Part shown: piece after piece, positions 17,293-25,903 of the stretch | Numbering within the stretch: the stretch's first letter is position 1 | How the letters are laid out: the number at the start of each line of letters is the position of its first letter | The notes under the pieces: generated by a model | What the model was told of the DNA's origin: nothing | Database searches by the model: none | Seen by the model: the letters and a program-made list of their open reading frames with translations, nothing else | Assembly (NCBI GenBank): GCA_948602995.1 | Contig: CAPEBR010000010.1 | Coordinates: forward strand, 1 to 64,000 | Direction: 5' to 3' | Source of the DNA: an uncultured Dorea sp. | GTDB taxonomy: Bacteria > Bacillota > Clostridia > Lachnospirales > Lachnospiraceae | Length of the DNA: 64,000 bases | Translations under genes and position numbers: made by a program

Positions 17293-17327
17293 GTTACGGT
17301 TATAGAGGGGCAAGCCAGGGGGTGTAA

Positions 17328-17460
17328 GTTACTGTTCGCACAGGACTTTGCATTTACTGCAAAGTCCGTAAGAAAATGATTCGGGTGTGAGCAAATCCCA
17401 ATCGCGAAGCGAATTTTAAATGGATTTGCGAATGCTACTGTGAACGGAGTGAACAGTAAT
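17328..17460. repeat. Structured repeat family R, copy 1
   Basis: A 133-base element ending in inverted termini GTTACTGTTC..GAACAGTAAT and containing two internal hairpins. Hairpin 1 is GGACTTTGC..GCAAAGTCC, with both sides changed relative to the GGTCTGTGC..GCACAGACC of the other copies. Hairpin 2 is GCAAATCC..GGATTTGC with a nested TTCGC/GCGAA stem. Between them is the conserved stretch CGTAAGAAAnTGATTC. Other full copies are at 21855, 29495 and 35224. Confidence 0.8.
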
Positions 17461-17498
17461 GGGTGTAACAAAAATTTAATATTTTTCTTCGCATATTT

Positions 17499-17527
17499 TT
17501 GACAATATGTGAGCTGTATGATAAACT
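17499..17527 (+). promoter_or_regulatory. Sigma-70 type promoter of the large TPR/ATPase gene
   Basis: TTGACA (17499-17504) and TAAACT (17522-17527) are 17 bases apart and end about 75 bases before the start at 17603. The promoter is immediately downstream of repeat copy R1. Confidence 0.6.
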
Positions 17528-17602
17528 TATAGCGTAAATGGATGCGCACAGCGGCGTCGGTTTACAGGTGGAGTATAACAATACATTTTTGAGGTGAGAA
17601 GA

Positions 17603-20600
17603 TTGGATAAGTATGAATATCGGGTAAAAACAGAGCAGATGCTGGAGTATATGGAAAAGCGCCAGCATAAAAAAGCGGTGGAGATTGCAGATACGATTGA
17701 CTGGAAAAGAGTGAAAAATGTATCTATGCTGAATACAGTCAGTGAAATCTATGAGCAGAACGGAGAGTTTGTGAAGAGCCGGGATATTTTACTGATGGCA
17801 TTCGACCGTTCTCCAGGAAGCAGAAAGATTGCATACCGGCTGGGGATACTGGCCCTTAAGGTGAATGATGTTGATGAAGCATCGGACTGTTATGAGGAAT
17901 TTGTAAAGCTGGCTCCGAAGGATCCGAATCAGTACATATTGAAATATAAGATTTTAAAGGCACAGGGTTCCCCACTTTCTGAGCAGATTGACGCGCTGTC
18001 TGATTTTAAAAAGGCGGAATATGTGGAGAAGTGGGCATATGAGCTTGCAAAATTATATCATGAGGCAGGTATGACTGCGGAATGCCTGGAGGAATGTGAT
18101 GACCTTATTCTGTGGTTTAGCGAGGGTAAATACGTATACCAGGCGATGGAGCTTAAGATGAAGTATAAGCCCCTGACGCCTCTTCAGCAGGAAAAGTATG
18201 ATGAATACAAAGGAGTGAAAAGGACAGTTGTGAGACGTCCCGGTACATCTGCACGCCCTGCTTCGAAGCAGAAGAAGGCACCGGCGCAGCCTGTGCCGGA
18301 CGTGACGATGGAATTAACTGAGATTTCGGGAGCAGCTCTCTCTATAGATGAAGTAATGGCAGGACTTCCGGATGAACAGGAAAGTATAGAGACAGATGCA
18401 ACAAGAAGGCTTCCGACAGGGGAGCTTAGCGCTGCGCTTGCAGCCATGGAGGCGCAGAATACCGGGGCAGAGGAAAAGGATGAGAAGGAGCCGGCAGCAG
18501 AAGAGCATGGTCTTGCACAAGAGCACGGTTTTGCAGAAGAGCATAGTCTTGCAGAAGAGCTGAATGCTCTAGAGGAGCAGAGTGCCCGGGAGGAGGCAGA
18601 TGCTGATGAAGAGTCTGGATTTGGGGAAGAGCCGGATGATCTGGAGGAGCAGGACTTCGGGGAGGAAGAGAGCGAAGAAGTGCAGCCCGAAGAGTACGAT
18701 ACAGCGAAGAAAAAATCAATCTCCACAGTTGTGACAGGAGCAACACTTGAAGAGGCGCTGTTTAATGGTGTTGCAATGGCAAATGGGATTAATCTGGAGG
18801 AAAAGAAGCGGATGGCTCAGAGAGAGGAAGAAATCCGAATCTCCGGGCAGATGAAGATTGAAGACATTCTTCAGCAATGGGAAGAGAAGCAGAAGGCGAA
18901 TGCGGAAGCGATTGAGGAGCAGAGAGCCAGGGATGAAGAGCGTCTGAGGAAGGAACGCGCCGTTGTTGAGGAGCGCAGAAGAGCAGAGAGACTTGAAGCT
19001 GAAAGAAGAGAAGCTGAGGAAGTAGCAAAGCGGAAGGAAGAAGCGGCGCGTCTAGAGGCAGAGAAAAAGGCTGCGGCGGAAGAGGCGCGTCTGGAGGCAG
19101 AAAAAAAAGCGGCAGAAGAGGCGCGCCTGGAGGCAGAAAAAAAAGCGGCAGAAGAGGCAGCGCGTCTGGAGGCGGAAAAAAGAGCAGCGGAAGAGGCGCG
19201 TCTAGAAGCGGAGAGAAGGGCAGAGGAGTCTGCCCGCCTGGAAGCGGAAAAAAGAGCGGCGGAAGAGGCAGCGCGTCTGGAAACAGAGAAAAAAGCGGCG
19301 GAAGCAGCCCGTCCTGAGGCGAAGAAAAAGGCCGCAGAGTCTGCCCGGAAAGGCTCAGAGAAGCCGGAAAAAAGAGCAGCATCAAAGAAGGCCTCCACTG
19401 GAAAAATTACAAAGAAGCAGCCCATCCTGTCTGATGATATCAGACAATTGGTGGAGGAACTGGAAGGGCGTGTATCAGAAGCGGGAGAATCTGCTTTTGA
19501 TTCAGGCGAGGAGCTGGAGTTTGCAGAAACGGATACTCAGGGTGAAGGCTATCAGATGGAACTTGACTTTGGTGTGGAAGAGACTGAAGAAGGAGAATTT
19601 GAAGCAGAAACCTTTGATGAATTCGAGGATGAATTTGAAAAGGATGGGTTTGAAGAGGACGAATTCGAAGAGGACGAATTCGAAGAAGATGAATTCGAAG
19701 AGGATGAATTCGAAGAGGATGAATTCGAAGAAGACGGATTTGGGGAAGACGAGTTCGAAGAAGATGAATTCGAAGAGGACGAATTTGAAGAAGACGAATT
19801 TGAGGAAGATGAATTCGAGGAAGATGAATTTGAGGAGGATGAATTCGGCGAAGATGAGTTCGAGGAGGATGAATTCGAGGACGAATTTGACGGCGAGGAC
19901 TTTTTTGATGATGAGCTGCCTCAGATAAGGGGCGCTAAGAATGATGAGCCTCTTGAGATTGAGGAGCCTTCGGAAGAGGAGATACAAAAGAGAATAAAAA
20001 AAGCGAAGGGGAGCGGCGTTCCGTTTGATACAGGTTTTGTAGTGACTGGACGATATGATCTAAGCGCAACAAGTGAGATCGGCCTCAAGGCTGGTCTTAC
20101 GGAGGAGCAGAAGAAGCTGTTTTCGTACTTTGTGCCGGTTCGCGGTATGAGCGAGCAGATTGTTGAGGTGCTTGATAATGACAGAAGAGCGCAGAGAGAG
20201 GGGAGCTCCCGTACAGGGAATCTCCTTGTGATTGGCCGGAAGGGATCTGGAAAGACTGTGCTGGCCGTTGATATTGTGAAAGCAATCCAGAAGCAGAGGA
20301 ACTTAAAGCAGGGGAAGGTTGCAATTGTGACCGGAGAATCTTTGAACAAAAAGGAGCTGTCTAATATCATACAGAAGCTCAGGGGCGGTGCGATTATTAT
20401 AGAAAAGGCCGGGAAGCTTAATTCAAGGACTATCAGGGAGCTGAGTATGCTGATGGAAAAGAAGACGGGCGAGATGCTGTTTGTACTGGAGGATCAGAGG
20501 AAGCCGCTTGAGAGAATCCTGACAGCACATCCGGACTTTAAAAAGAAGTTCTCGTCCAGACTGGAACTGCCTGTATTTATCAACGATGAACTTGTCACCT

Positions 20601-20851
20601 TCGGACAAACGTATGCGAAAGAAAATGGATATAAACTGGATGAAATGGGTATTCTTGCATTATACAGCCGTATTGACGTGATGCAGAGAGAGGATCATGC
20701 TGTAACAGTTGCGGAGGTTAAGGAGATTATGGACGAAGCGATTGAACATTCGCAGAAGGCCAATGTAAAGCATCTGGCGAGAAGGATGTTTGGCAGGGGA
20801 ACCGATGAATCAGACAGGATAATCCTCAAAGAGGAGGATTTCAAGCATTAG
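17603..20851 (+). CDS. Giant TPR / coiled-coil / acidic-repeat / P-loop protein
   Basis: A 1082 aa cytoplasmic protein starting at TTG 17603 (GAGGTG lies 6 bases before it; a GTG at 17594 is the alternative). The parts in order are: TPR-like helices (about 1-200); an acidic Ala/Glu/Gly linker; a long Ala-Glu-Lys-Arg coiled-coil with repeated RLEAEKKAAEEA units (about 395-590); a near-pure EFEED acidic repeat (about 680-765); and a C-terminal P-loop domain with Walker A GRKGSGKT at about 878. The last domain resembles AAA/CbbX-like ATPases, with an IIIEKAGKLN Walker B-like segment and MLFVLEDQ following. I know no characterised protein with this full layout. A scaffold or motor in cell envelope or chromosome organisation is possible but not shown. 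Confidence 0.8.
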   Translation: MDKYEYRVKTEQMLEYMEKRQHKKAVEIADTIDWKRVKNVSMLNTVSEIYEQNGEFVKSRDILLMAFDRSPGSRKIAYRLGILALKVNDVDEASDCYEEFVKLAPKDPNQYILKYKILKAQGSPLSEQIDALSDFKKAEYVEKWAYELAKLYHEAGMTAECLEECDDLILWFSEGKYVYQAMELKMKYKPLTPLQQEKYDEYKGVKRTVVRRPGTSARPASKQKKAPAQPVPDVTMELTEISGAALSIDEVMAGLPDEQESIETDATRRLPTGELSAALAAMEAQNTGAEEKDEKEPAAEEHGLAQEHGFAEEHSLAEELNALEEQSAREEADADEESGFGEEPDDLEEQDFGEEESEEVQPEEYDTAKKKSISTVVTGATLEEALFNGVAMANGINLEEKKRMAQREEEIRISGQMKIEDILQQWEEKQKANAEAIEEQRARDEERLRKERAVVEERRRAERLEAERREAEEVAKRKEEAARLEAEKKAAAEEARLEAEKKAAEEARLEAEKKAAEEAARLEAEKRAAEEARLEAERRAEESARLEAEKRAAEEAARLETEKKAAEAARPEAKKKAAESARKGSEKPEKRAASKKASTGKITKKQPILSDDIRQLVEELEGRVSEAGESAFDSGEELEFAETDTQGEGYQMELDFGVEETEEGEFEAETFDEFEDEFEKDGFEEDEFEEDEFEEDEFEEDEFEEDEFEEDGFGEDEFEEDEFEEDEFEEDEFEEDEFEEDEFEEDEFGEDEFEEDEFEDEFDGEDFFDDELPQIRGAKNDEPLEIEEPSEEEIQKRIKKAKGSGVPFDTGFVVTGRYDLSATSEIGLKAGLTEEQKKLFSYFVPVRGMSEQIVEVLDNDRRAQREGSSRTGNLLVIGRKGSGKTVLAVDIVKAIQKQRNLKQGKVAIVTGESLNKKELSNIIQKLRGGAIIIEKAGKLNSRTIRELSMLMEKKTGEMLFVLEDQRKPLERILTAHPDFKKKFSSRLELPVFINDELVTFGQTYAKENGYKLDEMGILALYSRIDVMQREDHAVTVAEVKEIMDEAIEHSQKANVKHLARRMFGRGTDESDRIILKEEDFKH
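19630..19890 (+). repeat. Tandem 15-base repeat inside the P-loop gene
   Basis: About 17 tandem units of a 15-base sequence (GAATTCGAAGAGGAT and variants) encode Glu-Phe-Glu-Glu-Asp. Units differ mainly at third positions (GAA/GAG, GAT/GAC, TTC/TTT), with occasional Gly replacing Glu, so the array is old but maintained in frame. Copy number is likely to vary between strains without breaking the frame. Confidence 0.85.
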
Positions 20852-20915
20852 AGCGTGTTTTAGATTTATCTGGCGCGCAGTATAACTTTCTACAGTTCTT
20901 TAGGGAGGCAAGGCT

Positions 20916-21917
20916 ATGGAGTATGAGGGACAAATCTGCCGTGCGCCAATGGAACGCTCTTCGTTTATGCTCCCGATCATGGTGGGATGTTCTTATAACA
21001 GGTGCAGATTCTGTAACCTGTTCAGGCATCTTAGATATCGGGAGCTTCCATACGAGCAGATCGAAGGAGAGCTTCTGCGTGTGAAAAAGGCAGGCGGTCA
21101 TCCAAGGAAGATCTTTTTGGGAGACGGGAATGCATTTGCCCAGAAGGATGAGCGTCTTATTTACATTCTGGAGATGATCAGGAGGTATTTTCCAGAATGT
21201 GAAGAGATTAATATGGATGCTACTGTAACAAGTATAAGGAAGAGATCTGACCAGGAGCTAAAGGCATTTCGGAGGCTGGGGGTACGTCATCTGTATCTTG
21301 GTATTGAAAGCGGACTGGATGATGTGCTTTTGTTTATGGAGAAGGATCATAATCAGAAAGAGGCATATGAGGCAATCGGCTGTCTTCATGAGGCAGGGCT
21401 TACTTACGATGCACATATTATGACAGGAGTGGCAGGAAAAGGAAGAGGAAGGGAAAACGCAGAGGCACTTGCGGAATTCCTGAACCGGACAAAGCCGGCC
21501 CATGTAGTTAATTTTTCTATGTTTCTGCACAGGGAGACACCGCTGTATCAGAATATCCTGGATGGCAGCTTTGCCCCTGCATCAGAGAGGGAGAACCTTT
21601 TGGAGGAACACCGCCTGATTGAGCTGCTGACGGCAGAAGTTCTGTATGACGGATTTCATGATTTTATCGAATTCCGTGTGCGGGGGAGGCTTCCGCGGGA
21701 TCGGGAAAAGATGCTGGCACGGCTTAAGCAGATGATTGGGAGTACGCCAGAGACAGAGGTGTATTCTTATGTGCAGGGAGAATGCCCTGTACTGGAAAGA
21801 TGCGGTGCCGGTCATCGTAGCGCTGTATATCCCGCCTGCGGCGCTGATCAAATAGTTACTGTTCACACAGGTCTGTGCATTTACTGCGCAGACCGTAAGA
21901 AAGTGATTCAAGAGTGA
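20916..21917 (+). CDS. Radical SAM protein
   Basis: A 333 aa radical S-adenosylmethionine enzyme with the CxxxCxxC cluster motif CSYNRCRFC near residue 29. SAM-binding and barrel segments follow (GDGNAF, NMDATVTSIRK, LYLGIESGLDDVL, AHIMTGVAGKG). It resembles Elp3/HemN-like radical SAM oxidoreductases of unassigned function. The C-terminal tail contains further cysteines, which may be a secondary cluster region. The last 21 codons, including the stop, are encoded by repeat copy R2 (from 21855), so the original C-terminus was probably replaced. The gene starts 64 bases after the P-loop gene, with a GGGAGG site before its ATG. Confidence 0.85.
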   Translation: MEYEGQICRAPMERSSFMLPIMVGCSYNRCRFCNLFRHLRYRELPYEQIEGELLRVKKAGGHPRKIFLGDGNAFAQKDERLIYILEMIRRYFPECEEINMDATVTSIRKRSDQELKAFRRLGVRHLYLGIESGLDDVLLFMEKDHNQKEAYEAIGCLHEAGLTYDAHIMTGVAGKGRGRENAEALAEFLNRTKPAHVVNFSMFLHRETPLYQNILDGSFAPASERENLLEEHRLIELLTAEVLYDGFHDFIEFRVRGRLPRDREKMLARLKQMIGSTPETEVYSYVQGECPVLERCGAGHRSAVYPACGADQIVTVHTGLCIYCADRKKVIQE

Positions 21918-21987
21918 GCAAATCCCATTCGCGGAGCGAATTTCAGATGGATTTGCGAATGTTACTGGTCACGGAGTGAACAGTAAC
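21855..21987. repeat. Structured repeat family R, copy 2
   Basis: A 133-base copy with perfect termini (GTTACTGTTCAC..GTGAACAGTAAC with a short internal offset). Hairpin 1 is GGTCTGTGC..GCGCAGACC; hairpin 2 is GCAAATCC..GGATTTGC with nested ATTCGC/GCGAAT. It overlaps the last 63 bases of the radical SAM gene and supplies its stop codon. Confidence 0.85.
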
Positions 21988-22004
21988 ATCAAATATAATA
22001 AAGT

Positions 22005-22036
22005 GGCTGTTTTCCGCATACAGCCCTTTCTTTTTT
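22005..22036 (+). terminator. Intrinsic terminator after the radical SAM gene
   Basis: GGCTGT (22005-22010) pairs with ACAGCC (22020-22025), followed by a pyrimidine run with seven consecutive Ts. It lies about 90 bases after the radical SAM stop and before glgB. Confidence 0.7.
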
Positions 22037-22065
22037 TCCTTTTGTAAAGTATAATAGAAGTAATA

Positions 22066-22103
22066 GATTTTTGCATGTAACTGTGAGGATACGGAACAGT
22101 TAC
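22066..22103. repeat. Partial copy of repeat family R (3' end)
   Basis: The sequence GATTTTTGCATGTAACTGTG through GAACAGTTAC closely matches the last 38 bases of copy R3 (29589-29626). It lacks the 5' half. It sits in the glgB leader. Confidence 0.6.
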
Positions 22104-22137
22104 ATATATTATACTGTAGTACAAGGGGAACGACGAA

Positions 22138-24045
22138 ATGGAAAAAAAGAAAAAGGCATTTGAAATCGGAGAACTGGACGGATATTTATTCGGCCAGGGG
22201 AATCATTATGAGATCTATAAGAAATTAGGCTCTCATATGGTTAGGAATGGAAAGGCAGAGGGTGTTTATTTTGCAGTATGGGCGCCGAATGCAAGATCTG
22301 TCTCGGTTGTGGGAGAATTTAATGAGTGGGATATGCGTGCGAATCCAATGGAACGGGAGGAGAACATTGGAATCTATACCTGCTTTATCCCGGGCGTTAA
22401 AAAGTATTCGATGTATAAGTACTGCATAGAGACTTTTTCAGGGCAGTTTATCTTTAAGGCGGATCCGTTTGCCAATCACGCGGAGCTCCGTCCGGGAACG
22501 GCATCCAAGGTTGTTGACATTGAGAACCTGAAGTGGACGGATAAGGCATGGCTTGATAAGAGAAAGTCGTGGGTCTGCACGGAGGAACCGATCTCAATCT
22601 ATGAGGTACACATTGGCTCCTGGAAGAGGCATCTGGGACGGGAGGACGAGGGATATTATACTTACCGAGAGTTTGCCAGGGAGATTGCTGCTTATGTGAA
22701 AGAGATGGGGTATACCCATGTAGAGATAATGGGGATTGCAGAGCATCCTTTTGATGGTTCATGGGGGTATCAGGTTACAGGGTACTATGCACCGACGAGC
22801 CGGTATGGAACACCGGAGGATTTTGCCTGGATGGTAAACTACCTGCATCAGAATAAGATTGGTGTTATTCTTGACTGGGTTCCGGCACATTTCCCGAGGG
22901 ATGCCCATGGGCTGGCAGACTTTGACGGGACGCCTACGTTTGAATATGCGGATCCGAGGAAGGGCGAGCATCCTGACTGGGGAACAAAGATTTTTGACCT
23001 GGGGAAAAACGAGGTGCGTAACTTCTTGATTTCCAATGCGCTGTTCTGGGTGGAGCATTTCCACGTAGACGGGCTTCGTGTGGATGCTGTGGCCTCTATG
23101 CTTTATCTTGACTATGGGAAACAGGACGGGCAGTGGGTTGCAAATAAATATGGAGGCAATGAGAATCTGGAGGCAGTTGACTTCTTTAAGCATCTGAATT
23201 CGGTTCTGTTAGGGAGGAATCCAGGGGCAATGATGATTGCGGAGGAGTCCACGGCATGGCCGAAGATTACGGGAGATGTTGAAGATAATGGACTGGGCTT
23301 CAGCCTGAAGTGGAATATGGGCTGGATGCACGATTTTACCGAGTATATGAAGCTTGATCCGTATTTCAGGAAGGACAACCATAATGCCATGACATTTGCC
23401 ATGAGTTATGCATACAGTGAGAATTATGTTCTTGTTCTGTCTCATGACGAGGTGGTGCATCTGAAATGTTCTATGCTTAACAAGATGCCGGGACTTGGGT
23501 TTGATAAGTATGCAAACCTCAAGGCAGGATATGCTTTTATGATGGGACATGCAGGGAAGAAGCTGCTCTTTATGGGGCAGGAGTTTGCCCAGCTTCGTGA
23601 GTGGAGCGAGGAGCGGGAGCTTGACTGGTATCTGCTTGCTGAACCGGAGCATCAGGCGATTCAGAACTGGATGAAGGATCTTCTTCATATGTATAAAAAG
23701 AAGAAGGCTTTTTATGAGCTGGATCAGTCTTGTGATGGCTTTGAGTGGATTAATGCGGATGATGGGTACAGGAGTATCTATAGTTTTATGAGACACTCAA
23801 AGGATAAAAAGAAGAATCTGTTGTTTGTGATTAATTTTACGCCTATGGAGTGGGCTGATTACAGAGTTGGAGTTCCAAGGAAAAAGCAGTATAAGCTGAT
23901 TCTCAATAGTGATGATGTAAGGTATGGCGGGACTGGGAAGGAAAGGCCGATGGTGTACCGGGCGCAGAAGAAAGAGTGCGATGGAAGGCCGTTTTCCTTT
24001 GCGTATAAAATGCCGCCATATGGAGTGGCAGTCTTCGAATTTTAG
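22138..24045 (+). CDS. glgB: 1,4-alpha-glucan branching enzyme
   Basis: A 635 aa GH13 enzyme that forms alpha-1,6 branches in glycogen. It has an N-terminal CBM48 (about 40-125; YFAVWAPNARSVSVVGEFN) and the GH13 barrel, with the signature segments DWVPAHF, GLRVDAVASML (nucleophile Asp), MIAEESTAWP (acid/base Glu) and VLSHDEVVH (third Asp). A C-terminal beta domain ends at AVFEF. The length is normal for the family. No other glycogen genes are adjacent, so it is a stand-alone gene. The long palindrome at 24055 begins 10 bases after the stop and may end its transcript. Confidence 0.96.
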   Translation: MEKKKKAFEIGELDGYLFGQGNHYEIYKKLGSHMVRNGKAEGVYFAVWAPNARSVSVVGEFNEWDMRANPMEREENIGIYTCFIPGVKKYSMYKYCIETFSGQFIFKADPFANHAELRPGTASKVVDIENLKWTDKAWLDKRKSWVCTEEPISIYEVHIGSWKRHLGREDEGYYTYREFAREIAAYVKEMGYTHVEIMGIAEHPFDGSWGYQVTGYYAPTSRYGTPEDFAWMVNYLHQNKIGVILDWVPAHFPRDAHGLADFDGTPTFEYADPRKGEHPDWGTKIFDLGKNEVRNFLISNALFWVEHFHVDGLRVDAVASMLYLDYGKQDGQWVANKYGGNENLEAVDFFKHLNSVLLGRNPGAMMIAEESTAWPKITGDVEDNGLGFSLKWNMGWMHDFTEYMKLDPYFRKDNHNAMTFAMSYAYSENYVLVLSHDEVVHLKCSMLNKMPGLGFDKYANLKAGYAFMMGHAGKKLLFMGQEFAQLREWSEERELDWYLLAEPEHQAIQNWMKDLLHMYKKKKAFYELDQSCDGFEWINADDGYRSIYSFMRHSKDKKKNLLFVINFTPMEWADYRVGVPRKKQYKLILNSDDVRYGGTGKERPMVYRAQKKECDGRPFSFAYKMPPYGVAVFEF

Positions 24046-24054
24046 AGGGAGGAC

Positions 24055-24414
24055 GGCACTGGACAGGCATCCTCCCGGGGACGGCATCCAGCAGGCGGCT
24101 TTGGGCGGGACGGCTTTTCGGCATATCAGGTGGGATTCTTCCGCTGTGGAAGCTTGCGGACAAGTCCTAGATTCAAAAGAGGCGAAAAACAGGACACCGG
24201 ATAGATTCGGGGAGAACTCTTTATGAGTTCTCCCCTCAGCCTATCCTCACACATTGTACTTGTGGTACAATGTGTGGTCCTGTTTTTCGCCTCTTTTTCA
24301 TCAATGACTTGTTGCCGCAGCTTCCAATGCGGAAGAATCCCACCTGACATGCCGGAAAGCCCCGCCCAAAGCCGCCTGCCGGATGCGTCCCCGGGAGGAT
24401 GCCCGCCCAGTGCC
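24055..24414. repeat. Long covarying palindrome, element A (360 nt)
   Basis: Arms of about 130 bases are near-identical inverted copies (for example GGCACTGG at one end and CCAGTGCC-like sequence at the other; GAGGCGAAAAACAGGAC against its exact complement inside). The core of about 95 bases holds two perfect hairpins: GGGGAGAACTC/GAGTTCTCCCC, and CACACATTGTAC/GTACAATGTGTG with loop TTGT minus shared G. They are joined by TCAGCCT and preceded by AGATTC. The same core, with different paired bases, occurs in element B at 34831. No protein is credible inside. It begins 10 bases after the glgB stop. Confidence 0.85.
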
Positions 24415-24536
24415 TGTGCTGTGGGTGGTTGGGATGTTTCCTGTGAGTGTACCATTCCTGGCATAAAAAAATCATAGTCCTAATTGGGGGCCTTTGGAAT
24501 TGATATTTGCCTGGAATCCCTTCGCAAGATCTGACA

Positions 24537-24863
24537 TTAGTGGGCTGCAAGGAGGAGTTTTTGGATTCTCTGCTCCAGGGTGGGCTGGGGGATGAGGCCT
24601 TGCAGGGTGGCTATTGGCGCTTTGTTTTTTTGGAGCAGGAAGGTAGGGACGATGCCGGCGTCGTAGCGTGCGGCAAGGTCGGGGGACTCGTCGATTTCTA
24701 CTTCGAAGAATTTTATTTTTCCTAGATATTTTTTTTCTATATCTTCGAAAACGGGCTTCATCATTGCGCATTTTCCGCACCAGTTGGCGTAGAACATGAT
24801 GACGACTGGGAGATGTGTATGTGTGGTCTCAGATTCGAAGTTTCTGGCTGTTAGATGTAGCAT
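24537..24863 (-). CDS. Thioredoxin-family protein
   Basis: A 108 aa single-domain thioredoxin-fold protein with the active site WCGKC (FYANWCGKCAMMKP) near residue 33 and the cis-proline segment IVPTFLL near 75. It lacks a signal peptide, so it acts in the cytoplasm. The Gly-Lys between the cysteines differs from the Gly-Pro of classical TrxA, so the redox potential may differ. The ATG at 24863 is preferred to a codon 9 bases upstream, given an AAAGG sequence before it. It is probably a monocistronic gene downstream of the small Cys-rich gene. Confidence 0.88.
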   Translation of the reverse strand: MLHLTARNFESETTHTHLPVVIMFYANWCGKCAMMKPVFEDIEKKYLGKIKFFEVEIDESPDLAARYDAGIVPTFLLQKNKAPIATLQGLIPQPTLEQRIQKLLLAAH

Positions 24864-24945
24864 AGTTATCAACCTTTCTTTCTTTTATTTGCGGTAGCTG
24901 TAGAGGTGCTCTGAACGTAACTGCTCAGCAGCTGCCTTTGGACAG

Positions 24946-25104
24946 TTACTGTTTCCGGCAGTCTGCGCCGGGGTTTAGAATGTTGTATACTTCGCAGAAA
25001 CTTTTTCGGAATTGGGAGAGCTGTCCGCATCTGGACTTAGCTCTCCGGCAGTAGGTGAATGTACATAATTTGTATTTTAATGCTTTTAGGTATTTTTTCC
25101 CCAT
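24946..25104 (-). CDS. Small cysteine-rich basic protein, 52 aa
   Basis: A short protein starting MGKKYLKALKYKLCTFTYC, with six cysteines and many Lys/Arg. A good AGGAG site lies 6 bases before the ATG at 25104, which supports real translation. I know no named family. The cysteine spacing (CTFTYC, RC, FC, DC) could bind a metal. It lies between trmB and the thioredoxin-like gene on the same strand, so redox-sensitive metal binding is conceivable but unproven. The 3' end runs into a short palindrome (GTAACTG..CAGTTAC, 24914-24946). Confidence 0.5.
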   Translation of the reverse strand: MGKKYLKALKYKLCTFTYCRRAKSRCGQLSQFRKSFCEVYNILNPGADCRKQ

Positions 25105-25156
25105 TGCGACTCCTGAAATGTCTTTCTTATTATAGTATGATGTAATTTTGAAAAGG

Positions 25157-25903
25157 TTAGGCACTGACATTAGCAATTAGTTTGCAGATGGGGTTGCCAA
25201 GGGAGGAGAATTTTTCTTCGTATTCGGTCATGGTGTTTCCGATGCTCATGGAGGGGGTGTTTTGTAAGTCGCGTGTGAGGGCGGTGATGGTCCAGGCGCC
25301 GGAAGATTTCAGGGTCTCTTCGGAGTAGGTGAAGAGATTTTGGTTGTCGGTTTTGAATTCCAGCTGTCCGTTGCTTTTCAGGATATGGCTGTATCGTGAC
25401 AGATATTCTGGTGAGGTCAGACGCCTTCTTGCGTGTCTTGCTTTTGGCCATGGGTCTGAAAAGTTCAGGTAGATACGGGAGACTTCGCCGGGGGCAAAGA
25501 CTTTTTCAATGTCTGCTGCATCCATGCAGATGAAGCGGAGGTTGTCTGGGGAAAAGTCCCGGCTGCTTTTATGTGTGCCTGCGGAAGGAATGCCAGTTTG
25601 TGCTATGTCGGGAGAGTCTGTGACAGGGCGGCTGTTTTGGGGTATGGCGGGTGGTTCTAGTTTTTCTATGGCGCGCAGCAGCACGCTTGAGTATCGCTCA
25701 ATGCCAATGTAGTTTATATCTGGGCTGTGTTTTGCAAGGGTTAGGAGAAACTGTCCTTTTCCCATGCCGATTTCAATGTGAATAGGCTGGGAGTTCGTGA
25801 AGATTGTCTCATTCCATTTTCCCCGGCAGGCGGTCTCGCTTTTTATAACATATGGGCTGCTTTCTAAAACTCCTTCTGCCCGGGGAATATTTCTTAGTCT
25901 CAT
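25157..25903 (-). CDS. trmB: tRNA (guanine-N7-)-methyltransferase
   Basis: A 248 aa SAM-dependent enzyme that methylates G46 in the tRNA variable loop. The SAM-binding motif EIGMGKGQFLL lies near residue 46 and IGIERYSSVLLRA near 70. The catalytic/tRNA-binding segment LNFSDPWPKARHARRRL lies near 150, and the C-terminus has the typical TEYEEKF. About 25 extra Ser/Thr/Pro-rich residues (near 95-120) interrupt the usual spacing between the second and third motifs, an uncommon but probably tolerated loop. It appears to start its own transcript. Confidence 0.93.
   Translation of the reverse strand: MRLRNIPRAEGVLESSPYVIKSETACRGKWNETIFTNSQPIHIEIGMGKGQFLLTLAKHSPDINYIGIERYSSVLLRAIEKLEPPAIPQNSRPVTDSPDIAQTGIPSAGTHKSSRDFSPDNLRFICMDAADIEKVFAPGEVSRIYLNFSDPWPKARHARRRLTSPEYLSRYSHILKSNGQLEFKTDNQNLFTYSEETLKSSGAWTITALTRDLQNTPSMSIGNTMTEYEEKFSSLGNPICKLIANVSA

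Noticed and set aside
19630..19890. CRISPR-like array
   Set aside because: The 15-base units are tandem and coding, without spacers. No CRISPR array or cas gene is seen in the window.
18184..19987. Several long open frames opposite or overlapping the P-loop gene, rich in Ser/Arg/Pro/Leu or Lys/Met/Asn
   Set aside because: They are mirror images of the Ala/Glu/Lys and EFEED repeats. They have repeat-driven composition and no ribosome binding sites.
24126..24550. Open frames inside palindrome A
   Set aside because: The two arms encode inverted versions of the same peptide and no frame has a plausible start. The conservation follows base pairing, not codons.
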